A DNA stretch of 64,000 nucleotides from Cyanophora paradoxa (lineage: Eukaryota > Glaucocystophyceae > Cyanophorales > Cyanophoraceae): positions 52,598 to 116,597 of the forward strand of contig QPMI01000258.1 in assembly GCA_004431415.1 (NCBI GenBank), in the 5' to 3' direction. The notes beneath the pieces were generated by a model that did not search any database, had not been told where the DNA came from, and was given only the letters and a program-made list of their open reading frames with translations. This document shows positions 1 to 11,662 of the stretch, one piece after another. Made by a program: the position numbers and the translations under genes. Positions within the stretch are counted from its first letter, which is position 1. Every line of letters begins with the position of its first letter.

Positions 1-46
1 CAGCGGCCGGCAGCCGTGTCAGGATCGTGAACTCTGAGCCCGGCGC

Positions 47-3000
47 TTATCGCGTAGGCCTGGGTGCGCTGCTCGCGTCCGCCTGGGGAGCGGGGCCCGC
101 CCCCGCGGCTCGCGAGCGCTGCGGCCCGAGGGCGTCGGCGCCGTCGGCAGATCCAGAGGGGCTCCGGGCCCCGCCGGGGGCCTCAGGCTCCTCCCCGCCC
201 ACGCCGCCGGGCGGGCGCGGCTGCCCGCTCGAGTGCATCTCCTGCAGGGGCCGCCCGTCCGACGTCTGCCGCAGCAGCACCTTCAAGAGGAAGAGCATCG
301 TGTCGCCTGCGCCCGCGGGGCTCGACACCGGCAGCCCAAGCCTCGCGAGGACTGTCGCGCACGGCTCTTCCAGTAGACGAAGTGGGCGGGGAGGACGCCG
401 AGGTACTCCGACAGCGACTCGTGCGCCCGCTCTGCGCCCGCCCCGAGCCGCCGCCGGTGAGCAGCCCGGGGCGGGGCGGGGCGGGGCGGGGCGGGGCACC
501 CTGGAGCATGAAGTCGAAGCGGAGGCCGCCGCGGAGGACCTCCTCGGGGTCCCGCTCCAGCTCCCGCTCCGCCTCGAGCTCCACGTCCCCCGCGCTCCCC
601 TCCCCCTCTCCGTCCCCCTCGCACCCCGAGCCCCCGCTCCCCGCCCCCGGCCCCTCCCGCCGCGCCCCCGCCCCCGCCCCCGCCGCGGGGCCGGGGCGTG
701 CCCTGGTGGGGCGGCGGGGAGGGGCGGAGGGCCATGCCCCGCAGGGGCTCCACGCCGGCGCCGGTGGAGGGCCCTCCCCGCTCCGCCCCCTCCTCCTCGC
801 TCTCCGTCCACGCCTCGCTCCCTACCGACCCCCGCCCCCAGCGCCGCCCGTCAGAAAGCAGCCAGGGGCGCGGTGCGAGGCGGGGGCGCGGGCACCGAGG
901 AGGCCGCGGGCGGGGCCGGGGCGGGGAGGCGCGCCGGCGCCTCTCGCGGTCGGCCATGCTGGCGAGGCCGGCCCCCGCGAAGGTGGCCCGCCCGGGGCGC
1001 CGGCCCCCGCCGCCTCCTCCCACCCCTCCTCTTCCTCGTCGCTCTCCTGCAGGTACGCGCTCGCCTCCGGGTCGGGCCGCGGCGAGCCGCCCCTGCCGCC
1101 CCCCGCCCGCCTTAGCCGCCGCCGCACAGCGCGGTCAGGAGCAGGGCGGGCGTGTGGCGGGGCGGGGCGGGGGCGGCACCGTCCATGTCCTGCATCTGCA
1201 GCGTGGCGGCGCTCGCGGCCGCCCGCGTGGGCCGGGGCGGCCGCGGGGCCTTGCTGGGCGAGGCCCCGCTGCCCTCGATGCTCTCCGCCCCGGACCCCGA
1301 CGCCAGCCCCTCCGCGCTCGCCGAGCCCAGAGACCCCGCCCCGGGCCGCCCACCGCCGCCCCGGCCCCGGCGGCGGCGCCGCCACCAGCGCTGGCACCGG
1401 GACGGGCCCGCGGGCCGGGGCGGGGCGGGCCCCAGAGGCGCCTGGGGAAGCCGCCGATGGCGCCGACGGCGCCGATGACGCGGTCCTTGATCGCCCCCGT
1501 GCGCGCCGACACGCTGCGCCCCCGCCAGCTCACCCCGCCCCGGCCGGGCGGGGGCGGGGCGGGGCGGGGGCGGGTCGGGGCGGGGGCGGGGCGGGGGCGG
1601 GGGCGGGCGCCTGTAGTGGGAGCGGAGGCCGCCGGTGCGCCAGTGGGGCAGCACGCAGGGCGCCTCCACCGCCCCGGGGCCGGCGCCGGCGCCCTGCACC
1701 AGCGCCTCCCCGCTCGACGCCAGCAGCGGCTCCAGCCGGTCTGCCCCCGCCCCGGCCCCGCTCAGTGATGCTCACGCCCCGCCCCTCTGCGGCCGGGAGC
1801 AGCGCGCACATGCGACGGGATCGTGCTGGGCGGGACCGGCGAGGGGCGAGTGAGCGGAGCGGGGCGGTACGGTGCAAGCCGGGCCCTGGCTGCGGTCGGA
1901 GGCAGCGCGCACGGGATGGAATATGTCTGCGCGCGAGGGCGGGTGCCACGGTGAGACCGGCGCTCGGGAAGGCAAGCGCGGCGGGCGGGGCGGACTGTAG
2001 ATGGGACAGCCGCGCAGGAGCATCGAGCGGCCGCGGGGCGCCCCGCGGAGGGTGAGGAAGACAGCGAGCTGCGGCACGGCCGTCAGCGGGTGGAGCTCAG
2101 CTGCGGACGGGCGAAGGCGGGGGCGGGGGTCGGACGGGGGAGCCGGCGCAGAAGAGGTTGGAGACGCGGAAGTCGAGGCGCGGGTAGCGCAGCGGGCGTC
2201 CCCCCGCCGCCAGCGGCTCCGGCTCCGCCTCCGCCGCCCCGTCCGGCACGTGCCCGTACCCCGGCTGGTGCCGCAGGATGTCGTACGCTGCAGGCGGACG
2301 TTGGTCGGCGCGGGGAGGGCGGGGAGGCGGGGGGCGGGGCGGACAGATGACGGAGCCGAGGGAGTGGCCGAAGACGGAGACGGGCCCGTCGAAGTCGGGG
2401 TGGCGCCCCATGAAGTCCCGGTACGTCCCGTTCAGCAGCGCCGTCACCTCCGAGATGATCACCTGCCCCCGCCCCGCCCCCGCTCGCCCCGCCGCGTTCC
2501 CGGGGGAGGGGGAGGGGCGGGGCCGGGGGCGCCTGCTCGTAGGTGGGGCTCATGTAGTACAGCACGTCGAGGAACGTGTCGTTCAGGAACCTGGGGCCCC
2601 GCGCGTCGGCCGCTGGGGAGGGGCCCCGGCCCCGGCCGCGCGGGCGGGAGAGGCGCCGCTCACATCCGGAACCGCTGCGCGAACGGCAGTGTGATCTCCT
2701 GCGCCGCGGCACCAGGTCAGCTCTGCGCGCTTCGAAACTGAACCTACTGTCATTATCCGCACACCTGCATGATTCTGCGTGCCGCGCGTCGGGCGCGCGG
2801 GCGCGGTTAGAGCAGTTGCGAAGAGGTGTGCGCAAAGCGCGCGCGCGCGGGGGGGACAGTGGCGCACTTGTCCACGCCGTGAAGATCGTGCAATCGCGAG
2901 TGCCACTCGACCTGGCGCCGGCGCGTGAGGCCGCAGTGCGCGAGGTGTCGCGGGCGCAGCGCGGCTACCGTCTCGAAGGCCACGTCGACGCCGTGAAGCC

Positions 3001-3453
3001 GCTCAGGGAAGTGCGATTTGAGAAGAACATCTCGATTCGTCCTCATCTGTGTTTGCAGGTCGGCGCGGCGCGGCGCGGCCTCCGCTAGGCCCGCCGCGAT
3101 ACCTTGGTGAGGTTGTCGCGGATGAAGGAGCCTTCGATTTGTTCGTTGTTCTTCCCCTTGGCCGTCCACTGCTGACTTCCGATTCCATGGACGACTGCAA
3201 AAGTGAAGCAGAGGTTGCGGGGTCAGCGCGAGCACGGCGGGGAGTTGCGTACACGAACGAATCAAAGAGGCATCTGGCGCGCGCAGGCGCGCTCAGGCGC
3301 ACCGATCACAAGGTGGTTAGGCTTCTTCGGCCGCGACTCGGCCTCGTAGTGCACGGCCCCCTTCTTGTGCGTGAGCGTATCGAGCGCTTGCAAGGGGCGC
3401 GGTTCGGGCGGTGGCGTTTCAGCCTGCCTGAAGCTTCGCAGCTTCTGGAGCAT
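47..3453 (-). CDS. DDHD-domain phospholipase (PA-PLA1 / SEC23IP-DDHD family)
   Basis: Probable intracellular phospholipase A1 acting on phosphatidic acid or other phospholipids at ER/Golgi or mitochondrial membranes. Spliced by eye, the protein starts at an ATG at 3453 (MLQKLRSFRQAE) and reads PNHLVIVVHGIG (3300 to about 3210), VEWHSRLHD (about 2910), DTFLDVLYYMSP (about 2560), the lipase elbow VFGHSLGSVI (about 2370), NLFCAGSPVAVFLTLRG (about 2150-2050), YNIFHPHDPVAYRLEPL (about 1930-1730) and the C-terminal AHFVYWKSRDTMLFLL (about 380-280). The nucleophile serine of GHSLG is present. So are the family's metal-site residues: Asp in HDPVA, Asp in LRFDFML, His in AHFVYW and Asp in SRD. At least nine short introns are needed; the clearest leaves KSR|D at about 310-365. 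It has no SAM domain and a short N terminus, so it resembles compact plant or protist members. It is divergent from the acyltransferase-like gene at 3719. The last roughly 50 residues are low complexity and less certain. Confidence 0.9.
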
Positions 3454-3718
3454 CGCGCTCAGGCGCCTCCAGCGGCGGACCAGCGCTCCTGACGCTGCTA
3501 ACCGTCGAATCGTCGAACACAGAAACGTGCTTCTTGCGGATTCGAACCGTCGACCACAGAACTTCGCCCCCCCTTTTCAAACCGCGCCGGCCCGGCGCGC
3601 GCGCGCGCGCTCGGCTGCGCCCGATCGCGATGGCTCCTCGAGCGGCTTTTTACCGACTGCACATTTGCGCAGCCGTCGTGACCGCGGCAAACCCAAAGCT
3701 CACGCAGCTCCCACACGA
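3454..3718. promoter_or_regulatory. Intergenic region between two divergent genes
   Basis: These 265 bp separate the start codons of the DDHD lipase (-) and the acyltransferase-like gene (+), so both promoters should lie here. A GC-alternating run (about 3596-3612, gcgcgcgcgc type) is the only conspicuous motif. No TATA box is evident. The promoter role rests on position alone. Confidence 0.35.
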
Positions 3719-6102
3719 ATGGGGAGCCGTGCGTCCTCCACCCGCTACGCAGGGCAGAAAGATGTAAAGCCGAGCGGTTCAAATTCGTCGACCCTCCGCG
3801 CGCTCGGCGAGCTGGAAAGGTGCTCCGCGACGCGCGCGAAGGAGACGCACCAGGCCCATGGCCCAGCCGCGGACAGACGAGGCTAACGGGACTTGCGCAG
3901 GTTCTGGCACGCCTGCTCGGGCATCGGCTACGGGAACGTGGTCGTCTGCGTGAAGCTCGAGGGGCCGCTCGTCCCCGAGCTCTTTCGAGCCGCCGTGAGC
4001 TTCTTCTCGCCCGGTCGCTTCGGTTCAGAACTGCGTGTCACATGCAAACCCGCCGCGCAGTGGCTCGCCTGCCTCCGGGAGCAGACAGCGCTCCGCGTCG
4101 CCGTCACGGGTGAGCTCGCTCACCCGGTCACCCGGCGCCTCGGTCGGAGCCTTGAGAGATCCAGCGCCACCGCAGAGGAGGCCGGGATCAAGTACTTTCG
4201 CTCGCTCTCCGAGTGGAGCGTGAGGCGGACGTTTGAAGGCGAGCGCCGCCGCCCGCACGCCGCCCGCGGCCGCCCCGCTGACCTCGGCGCGCCGGCCGGC
4301 ACGCAGTGGTGCAGTGCGCGAACGAAGAGGCGCGGGAGGAGGCGCGGCAGGCGGCCGGGGCGCGGCGCTTCGGGAACGAGGAGGCGCTGGCGCGGGCGTC
4401 GCTGCTCGTCGCCGACAACTCCGGGGCGCCGCGCACCGCTCCGAGCTCGTCCTCTCGCTCTGCGCCGCCGTCTGCGGTGCGACCCCCGCCCCGCCCCGGC
4501 CGACGGCGCGCGGGGGCGAGGGAGGGGCGGGGCAGACGGCAGCAACGCGGGGCGCTGGTCGCGGCGCTGCTCGGGCGCTACCGCGTGCTGCAGCGCCCGC
4601 CCTCGACCCTCCTCCCCAAGCCCCTCCCGCCCCGGCCGAGGCCCTCGCCCGCCCCCCGTCCTCGAGCGCGCCCGCGCCGCCCCCCGGCGCCCCTGCGCGG
4701 GGCCGCCCCGCCCGGCGTCGAGGCGGAGCCGCGGGCGGCGCGCCGGGGCCGCGGCGGCAGCGCTTCCTCTGCGCAGAGCTGGGCGAGGGGCCACGGGGGA
4801 GCTGCTGACGGCCTGCCGGCGCCGGGGGCCTCCCTCGGGGCCGCCCTCGCCGCCGCCTTCACCGCCGCCGCAGCGGGGGCCGGGCTCGTCGCCCCGGGCC
4901 CCCCGAGGGCCCCGAGGGGAGCCGCTGTGCGCCCCCGACCTGCGCGTCGGGCTGGACCTGCGGCGCCACTGGGAGGCCGCGCGGGGCGCCCCGGGCGGGG
5001 CGACGCGGCGTGCTACGCCGCCGTCCTCTCCGCGGGGGTCCCCCTCGGCCCCGCCACGCCCCTCTGGGAACTCGCGGCGGCCGCCCACGAGGCGATCCAC
5101 GGCGTCGTGCGCCGCCACGAGCACCTCGCCTGCCTGCGCGCCCCCGCCCCGCCCCGCTCCTCCGCTTCGGTGGCGGCTCACGTGGGGGCGGGGGCAGGAA
5201 CTCGATGGCGGGGCGCTGGCGCGGGGCGCGGCGCCGCTGCGCTCCCTGCGGCACCGCGCCGCCGGCGCCCTCGACATGCTCGCCCTCTCCCCCTCGGCGC
5301 CGTCCGCCCCGCCCCCGCCCCGCCCCCGCCCCCGGCGCCTTCGCGGGGGCCGACGCGGGGGCGGGCAGCTGCCGGGCTGGAGCCGGCGGGGTGCCCGCTG
5401 CGCGTGCGCTCCTTCGCGCAGTTCGTCGGCCTCGCGGGCCTCGGGCCCCGCGCCCACCTCGCCGCCGCCCTGCACCGCGACCGGTCCCCGCCCCCGCCCC
5501 GCCCCGCTGCGCTGCGGCGGCTGAGGGCGGGCAGGCTCTGCCTGTGGCTCTCGTGCGCGGAGGAGGCGGGGCCGGCGGGGCGGCGGGGCCCTCCTCGAGG
5601 GCGTCGCCGCGTGCCTGCGCGCCGCCGCCGCGGGGAGCCGCGCGTGGCGGAGGCGCTGCCGCCGCCCGCCGCCGCCGCCCTCGAGGCCGCCTTCGAGGAG
5701 GCCGCCCAATCCCTCGCCCGCAGGCAGCCCTCGTGCCCGCCCCGCCCCGCGGCCACCCCCTCCTCTACCCCCCTCCCGCCCCGCCCCGCCCCGCCCCCCG
5801 CCGCAGACACCGGCCCGGCCCCGGGCGGGGCCGTCGTGCTCCCCGCGGGGGCACGAAAGCCCTCCGCGGGGGAGCGAAAGCCCTCGGCGGGGGCGCGGAA
5901 GTCCTCCGCGGGGGCGCGGAGGGGGTCGGCGGGGGCGCGGAAGGCGTCGGGGGGGCCCGGGAGGCGGCCGACGTACGAGCCGCTGTGGGGCGGCGGGGGC
6001 GATCGGGAGGAGGGCGCGCGGACGCCGAAGCGCGCGTGGGGCCGCGACGAGCCGCCCGGCGTGCTCTTCGTGGGCCCCCCTACCCCCCTCGCGTACACGT
6101 AG
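3719..6102 (+). CDS. Condensation / alcohol-acyltransferase-like protein, frames disrupted
   Basis: The first exons splice cleanly from ATG 3719 (MGSRASSTRYAGQKD) through ALGELERFWHACSGIGYGN, LEGPLVPELFRAAW and LREQTALRVAVTG to EWSVRRTFE. This is the N-terminal pattern of condensation-like CoA-dependent acyltransferases (AATase/BAHD-like fold). Further on, SELVLSLCAAVC-DGSN (about 4442-4550) aligns with the HHxxxDG active-site region, and APDLRVGLDLRRHW (about 4935) with the DLR segment before the second half. Two problems appear. The catalytic histidine position reads Ala (AAVCD). Conserved stretches also fall in different frames with no visible intron between them, near 4430, 4550, 5000 and 5580. 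The gene may be a decaying pseudogene or carry assembly indels in very GC-rich DNA. One intron (about 4240-4306) uses a GC donor. The C-terminal tail contains an SAGARK-type repeat. Substrate unknown. Confidence 0.5.
5842..5946 (+). repeat. 21-bp coding tandem repeat (about 5 units)
   Basis: Five degenerate 21-bp units encode a seven-residue repeat of the type SAGARKP (variants E for A, R for K, S/G/A for P) near the C terminus of the acyltransferase-like gene. Each unit has a basic pair before a serine, so a disordered, possibly phosphorylated tail is plausible. Such G-rich units are also prone to slippage. Confidence 0.7.
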
Positions 6103-6223
6103 CCGCTCCTCGGGATCGGATCGGACTCGACGATGATGTACACGTGCGGGGACACAGGGGGAGGGCAAGGGGCGGGCGCGAGGGGGACGGGAGCGCCGTG
6201 GCCGAGGGGGGGCGGAGGGGGGC

Positions 6224-9200
6224 TCAGGAGGGGAGGAGCTCCTTGTAGCGCTCGGCGGTCTCCGGGGCGGCTTTCTTGGCGCGGACGAGGGCGAGGGTGT
6301 TCTGGTAGGAGGCGAGGGTGGCCGGCTCGAGGGCGGGCGCCGCCCCCGCCGCGTGCTCCTTGATGGAGTCGAGGAGCTGGTTGAGGAAGGCCGGGGTGAC
6401 GGCGGCCTCGGCGCCGGCGTCGAAGTAGTAGAGGGCCTGGTTGAGGAGCTCGACGAGGAGCTGCACGGGGCTCCCCGAGAGGGCGCTCCCCTCCGCCACC
6501 TTCACCGCCTTCTTCAGGCACTCCAGCACCCGCCGCCCGTCCCGCGGGAAGCCGCCCGCCTGCAGCTCCGCGGGGCGCCAGAAGAGGTGGGAGGCGAGGT
6601 AGGTGCAGCGGCACTGGTCCGGCTTCTTGAGGAGGCGCGTGCAGCTCTGCACGCACTTCACCGCCGCGCTCTCGTAGTCCTCGGCGCCCAGCGCCTCGAG
6701 GGAGGTGAGGCTCCCGATGATGAGCGTGAGCGCCGCGAACTGCTGCTTCGAGTCCGCGATCTCCTCCTCGAAGACCACGAAGGCCTGCGGGGCGCCTCGG
6801 GCCGGCGGCGGCCGGCGGGCGGCGCGAGGGCGGGCGCGGGGGCACCTGGGTGAGGAACTCGTAGGCGAAGTCGAGGACGCCGCAGCGGGCGGCCGCCTGC
6901 GCGCACTGCAGGAAGAGCCGCAGCGCCGTGTTCGGCACCACCTGCCCGCCCCCGCGCCCCCTCAGCCCGGCCCGCGGCGGCGCGGCGGGGCGGGCGGCTC
7001 GCCTGGACAAGGGGCAGCGCGGTCTGCAGCACGAACTTGAAGAGGTCGGCCGTCTTGGGGGTCACCTCCTCCCCCGCCGCCTCCTTCGCGCGGATCGCCG
7101 GCGCGAGCTGCCGGCCCGTCAGCGCGCGGCGGGGGCCCGGCGAGGAGCGGGAGGCGGGGGCCTTGAGGAGGGAGAAGATGAGGGGCGGGAGGGTGAACTT
7201 GATGCGCCGGGGCCCGCCAGCGGCGACGTGCTTGCGCGCGGAGGAGTACATCTGGAGGGGCGCTGGACGGGGCGGGGCGGGGCGGGGGCGGTGGCGGGGG
7301 CGGGGCGGGGCGGACGGCGAAGAGGGTGGCGGGGTCGGGTGCTGGAGGAGGTGGATGGCCCGCGCCACCAGGTTCTGCTCCTCCTCGAACTCCTCCTGCC
7401 CGCGAGCTCGCAGGGCGGGGCGCGGGGCGCGGGGCGCGGGCGGGCGGCGGGGCGCACGGGGTCCTCGTTGGCGTCCTCGTGGGGGCGGGGGCCGCCCCGG
7501 GGCCCTCCCCGTCCGCCGTCAGCGGCCGCACGAACTCGAAGAGGACCTCCACCTGCGAACAAAGTCAGGCCGGGTCGGGCGGGCGCGCCAGCGAGCGGGC
7601 GGGCGGGCGCCGCGGGGCCGGCGCGCGCGCGCCTTGGACGGCTCCTCGACGGCGCTGCGGTTGCGGACGACGGCCTGCAGCAGCGACGTCGCCACCGTCT
7701 TCCGCGTCTTGAACTGCCGGCGGCCGCTTGAACGGGCCTCTCGGCGGGCGCGGGGGGGCGGGGCGGGGGGTACCGGGAGGTAGGCGAGGAGGGCGGAGAA
7801 GTTCTTGAGCTCGAGGATGGTGAGGACGCGGGCCTTGTAGGAGGCGAGGGGCGTCGTCAGCAGCTGCACGAGGTTCCGCACCGCGGGGCCCTCCTCCAGC
7901 CTGCCCCGCCCCTCGGCGGCGGGGCCGAGGGGGCCGGGGCGGGGCGGGGCGCGGGGCGGGGCGGACTGGCGGAGGGCGATGGAGGAGAGGGCGACGGCGG
8001 CCTGGCCCAGGATCTGGCCCCCGGCGGCCCCGTCGGGCGGGAGGGGGGCGGGAGGAAGGGGGCCCCGGGGGCGCCGCGCACCTGGTCGACGTACTCGAGG
8101 CGGTCCGGGTAGCACTTGAGCGCGAAGTTGAGCAGCGCCACCTGCGCGCCCCGGGGGATGAGCGGGCGGGGCGGGGCAGGCGGGACAGGCGGGGCGGGGC
8201 GGGCGGGGCTGGGCGCCTGGAGGGAGAGGACGGCGGCGAGCTCGAGGTTGCCCTGCGCGTTGACGATCTTCGCGACGTTCTCCGAGAGCTGCCCGAACGC
8301 CCCGTACTCCTCCGAGATCCCGTTCTGCGCCGCGTACTGCCCCGCGCCCTGAGAGGCACGCGGGGCGGGGCGGGGCGGGGGCGGGGCGGGCCTTGGCGAG
8401 GCGGTCCATGAGGTTGACGAGGACGGCGCGGATGTCGACGCCCTGCTGCAGCTGCGCGCACGTCCCCAGGAACGCCTGCAGCGTCTCCAGGTGGAACTCG
8501 TCCGGGAACGCCTGCACCGCCCCCGCACCACGTTCGCGTGCCGCTGGGCCGGCGGGGAGGCCCGGGGCGGGGGGGCGGGCGGAGGGGCGGGCGGGCCTGG
8601 ATGATGATGTCCATGAGGTACTCCTGGGCGATGGGGTCCTTGCACGTCACGATCTGCTCCGTGATGCGGGGCAGCACTTGCTGCGGGGGCGTCACGCGCC
8701 GGCCGGGGGCCGGGGGCCGGGGGCCAGCGGCGGCGGGGGGCACCGTCTTGTAGGTCTCGAGGTCGACGCCCTCAATCTGGGAGAGGCGCACGAGGTTCGA
8801 GCCGACCAGCTGCCGCAGCTCCTTCCGCTCCCGCTCCCTGCTCCCCCGCCCCCCTCAGCCCCCGCCGCCCCCGCCGCACGCCCCACCGCCGCCCCCCGCA
8901 CCGCTTCTCCCGCTCCCGCAGCGGGCCCTGGTGCTGCATGCGCACCTGCGGGGCGGGGGCGGCTCGCGGGGTGCGGGGCGGGGCGGGGCGGGGGCGGGCG
9001 GGGCGGGGGCGTGCCCAGAGCTTGTTCATCTCGAGGAAGTTGCTGAGCACGAACTCGATCGAGTCCTTCACCGAGCCGCCCTCCCTGCCCGCCCCGCTCA
9101 GCGCCCCGCCCCGGCCCCCCGCCCCCGCCGCCCCGCCCGCACCCCTCGTACTCGTTCCCCGCCTGCCCGGGCGCCCGGTCCGGCAGCTTGTCCTTCGTGA

Positions 9201-10096
9201 GCTGCGAGAGGTAGGAGCGGAGGAAGAGGCCGCGGGTCGGGTGCTGCGCCCCGGGGTCAGCGTGTGGAGGTGGGGCGCGGGACGGGCGGGGGCGGGCCTG
9301 GACGCCGCGGCACATCTCGACGAGGTCGCGGAGGACCTCGCGCGCCGGCGCCTCCTTCGAGCGGATGTACACGCTCCCCACCGTGATCAGCAGGTACCTG
9401 CCCCGCCCCCCCGGCTCACCCCGCCCCCGCCCTCGCGCCCCCGGCGCCCCGCCGCGCTTACAGGCGCGGAATGATCTGCGTCGCGTGCTGCACGAGCTCG
9501 TACAGGTCGATCATCCGCGTCCCTGCGCCCGCGCCGTCGGCCGCTGGGGCCCCCACGGCGAGCCGGGCCCCGCACCGCTCTTGTTGGCCTCGCGGAAGTA
9601 CTGCTCCAGGTAGGAGAGCTCGTTGAACACCTTCATATCTGCGTGCGCTCGCGGGTTGGCGTCTGGACCACTTTCAGTGCGTACGCGGGGCCAAGCGCAC
9701 AGAGGTCGTAGTAGTTCTTGGGGCTCATGGAGCCGGTTCGCAGCTCCGAAAGCATCGCAGAGGCGTGCTTCAGCGCGTCCTTCAGCTTGTTCTGGTCCTG
9801 CGCGCCGGAATGTGTACGGGCGGAAGGGTGACGCGGTCAGACGGCGCGGCGCGTGGCGCAGGGGCGCCGCGAGCGTTCTCTGGCGGCTGGGGGGTCGCGT
9901 ACGAGGGCCTTTTTCATGTGGTACGCGCTGGACTTGACCACCATGCTGCGCGGGATGATCAACCGGCACCCCATCGGGCGGGACACGGGCGCGTCGGGGC
10001 TCGACGGCTGGTCGCCCTGGAAAGCGCAGCATTCCGGCGAACGACGAACCTGGCATCGTTGAGAAGCTTGTCCTGCTCCTCCTCCGGCGAGAGCAT
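6224..10096 (-). CDS. VPS35: VPS35, retromer core subunit
   Basis: Central alpha-solenoid of the endosomal retromer complex; binds VPS26 at its N-terminal part and VPS29 at its C-terminal part to recycle cargo from endosomes to Golgi or plasma membrane. The start is ATG 10096 ([15 protein letters not shown]), spliced over about 100 nt to [15 protein letters not shown]. The order is then [10 protein letters not shown] (about 9600), [13 protein letters not shown], split by an intron near 9455 and containing the family's PRLYLL VPS26-binding motif, VEMCRGVQ and RGLFLRSYL (about 9320-9200), [20 protein letters not shown] (about 9050-8930), [19 protein letters not shown] (about 8620-8480), [17 protein letters not shown] (about 8100), [12 protein letters not shown] (about 7200) and LLKKPDQCR (about 6630). 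The stop is at 6224-6226. Length and order match full-length VPS35. Around 15 introns occur; at least three (after IIIQ, DRLAK and LSLQ) have GC donors. Confidence 0.97.
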
Positions 10097-10863
10097 ACGC
10101 GGCTGCTCCGCGACAGCCTGGCGGACAGGCGATCAGCGAGGGCACGTTCGCGCCCGCCGGAACGCGCGGCGGACCATCTTTTGCTCCGAGTTTGTGTGTA
10201 CCCCCGCCCAGACCTCTAATGAAGCTGCCCAGCGAAGCGTCGGCCTTCTCTTTCGCCCTCGCGGCGTTTCCGCGCAGTGGCGTCCGCGGGCCTTCCAGCT
10301 GCACCTCTCCGGCTCCGCCACCACGCGCCAGCATCTCGCCGGCGACGCGTGCGCCCGTCCGCGCCGGCCCGAGCGCTCCGGCGCGTCAGGCGTGCTGGGA
10401 GCTGTCAACAGGACTCCGTCACTTCGCCGCAGAGCGGGTTCGTCGCCCCGATCGATGCCACTCCTTTCCGCCCGCTCCGCCGCCCCTCCAGCCCTCTCAG
10501 TCGCCCAAAGGCCCATGTACTTCTCGTTTCGCATCCGTCCTAAGCGCCGTGGCGCCCGCTGCTGGCTCTAATCAACCGTAATGCCCCTCGAGATTTCTGT
10601 CTAAGCTAAGAGAGCGCGACGGGCGGCTTGACACTTCTCAACGTCTTCGAGAGCGCACCGCTGATCGGATGCCGACTTGCAGAGGGGCGGTTTCGCGGAG
10701 TCCTGCAGGCGAGCGGCTGCGGCGGCGCGGCACACATGCGAGCCCCGGCAGTTTGACGTCCAGTGCATGCGGGATCCCGGCAACGGTTTCTTGCGCGAGG
10801 CAAGCGTGGCATCCCGTGGGGCTCGCTCCTAGAGACTGACCTCCGCGGCGTGGCATCCCATAG
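10097..10863. other. Region between VPS35 and the zinc-ribbon gene, content unresolved
   Basis: This holds the VPS35 promoter and 5' leader and probably the upstream exon(s) of the following plus-strand gene. Open frames exist on both strands (for example plus 10192-10581), but none shows a recognisable domain. A possible exon around 10750-10810 (plus, reading FDVQCMRDPGNGFLREA) could precede the exon at 10864; I cannot prove the join. Confidence 0.3.
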
Positions 10864-11477
10864 ATTAAGCGGTTCTCCGAAACTGACCTCGGCCGGGGGT
10901 TGATTTTCGGGACGGGCCTGTGGCTCCTCCTCTCGGGGCGCCTCTGGTGGCTCTTCGAGTCCGTTTTCATCCTGATGGCGATGCTCGCGGTCGGCGGCTT
11001 CGTGGGCGCCATCGTCTTCCGCAACTGGCTCTCCAAGCAGCGCGTGCGCCCCCCCCCGCGCCCGGCCGCCCCCCGAGCCCTGCCGGCGCTGAGGCGGGGC
11101 GGCGGGGCGGGCAGGTGATCAACTCGTGCCCGGTGTGCGGGAACACGGTGGAGCTGGCGCCGGCGGCGTCGCTGCTGACGCAGTGCCCCCAGTGCCGCTC
11201 CATCCTCCGCTTCGATCCCGAGGTCGGCGCCCCCCGGCGGGCCCGTCGCTCGCCGGCGCGGCGCTCAGCGCGGGGCAGGTGCTCGCCTTCGTGGTGGAGG
11301 AGAGCACGCGCAGCGCCTCCCCCAACGACCCCTTCGGCGGGCCCTTCGGCGGCAACTACCAGGTAGCCCCCGACCCTCGCCCCTCGCAAGCGCGGCGGAC
11401 TGAGCGCGCCGCAGCAAATGTACGACCCTAAAAATACAATAATCGAAGTGGAAGCCGAGGAGGTCAAGGACAAGTGA
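10864..11477 (+). CDS. Small membrane protein with zinc-ribbon tail (5' end incomplete)
   Basis: Four exons splice in frame. Exon A runs from 10864 after a catag acceptor (IKRFSETDLGRG) into a long hydrophobic stretch (about 10905-11015, reading TGLWLLLSGRLWWLFESVF then ILMAMLAVGGFVGAIVF). Exon B (from 11116) carries two CxxC pairs, CPVCGN and CPQCRS, typical of a zinc ribbon. Exon C encodes VLAFVVEES and a Gly/Pro-rich stretch. Exon D (from about 11420) encodes QMYDPKNTIIEVEAEEVKDK and stops at 11477. The result is one or two membrane segments followed by a soluble zinc-binding domain and an acidic tail. The start codon is not identified; upstream exons, possibly a targeting peptide, should lie in 10100-10830. 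I do not recognise a named family. Confidence 0.7.
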
Positions 11478-11616
11478 GGCCGCAACGCGGCCGCGCCCCT
11501 CCGCCCCCGCTTTCAGCTTAGCTCTCCCCGTCTGCGCTCCCGAGGGTGCTTGCGGTTTCCATTTCATTGCGGAATGTAATCGAACCTATGTGAGCGTCAG
11601 CGTAGCATAGGGCAGT

Positions 11617-11649
11617 GTATGGCTGCCAAATAAAGGCAGCCTTGCTTAC
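11617..11649 (+). repeat. Left inverted terminal repeat of the DIRS-like element
   Basis: GTATGGCTGCC, a 7-nt spacer, then GGCAGCCTTGCTTAC. Its complement occurs at 15369-15396 with a 2-nt spacer. The GGCTGCC/GGCAGCC core is itself self-complementary, so each terminus can form a small hairpin. Confidence 0.85.
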
Positions 11650-11662
11650 GCACATATGTACA

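Noticed and set aside
1-2400. Plus-strand 663-codon open frame at 64-2055
   Set aside because: It is antisense to the DDHD lipase exons and is low-complexity Arg/Pro/Ala/Gly without any domain.
3530-3565. tRNA-like B box (complement of ggattcgaacc)
   Set aside because: The T-arm pairs over only about three or four bases, and no A box, anticodon arm or acceptor stem could be found upstream.
5178-7010. 610-codon open frame on the minus strand across the acyltransferase and VPS35 region
   Set aside because: It only partly coincides with VPS35 exons; the rest is Pro/Arg/Gly/Ala translation of GC-rich DNA where stop codons are rare. No domain is visible outside the VPS35 exons.
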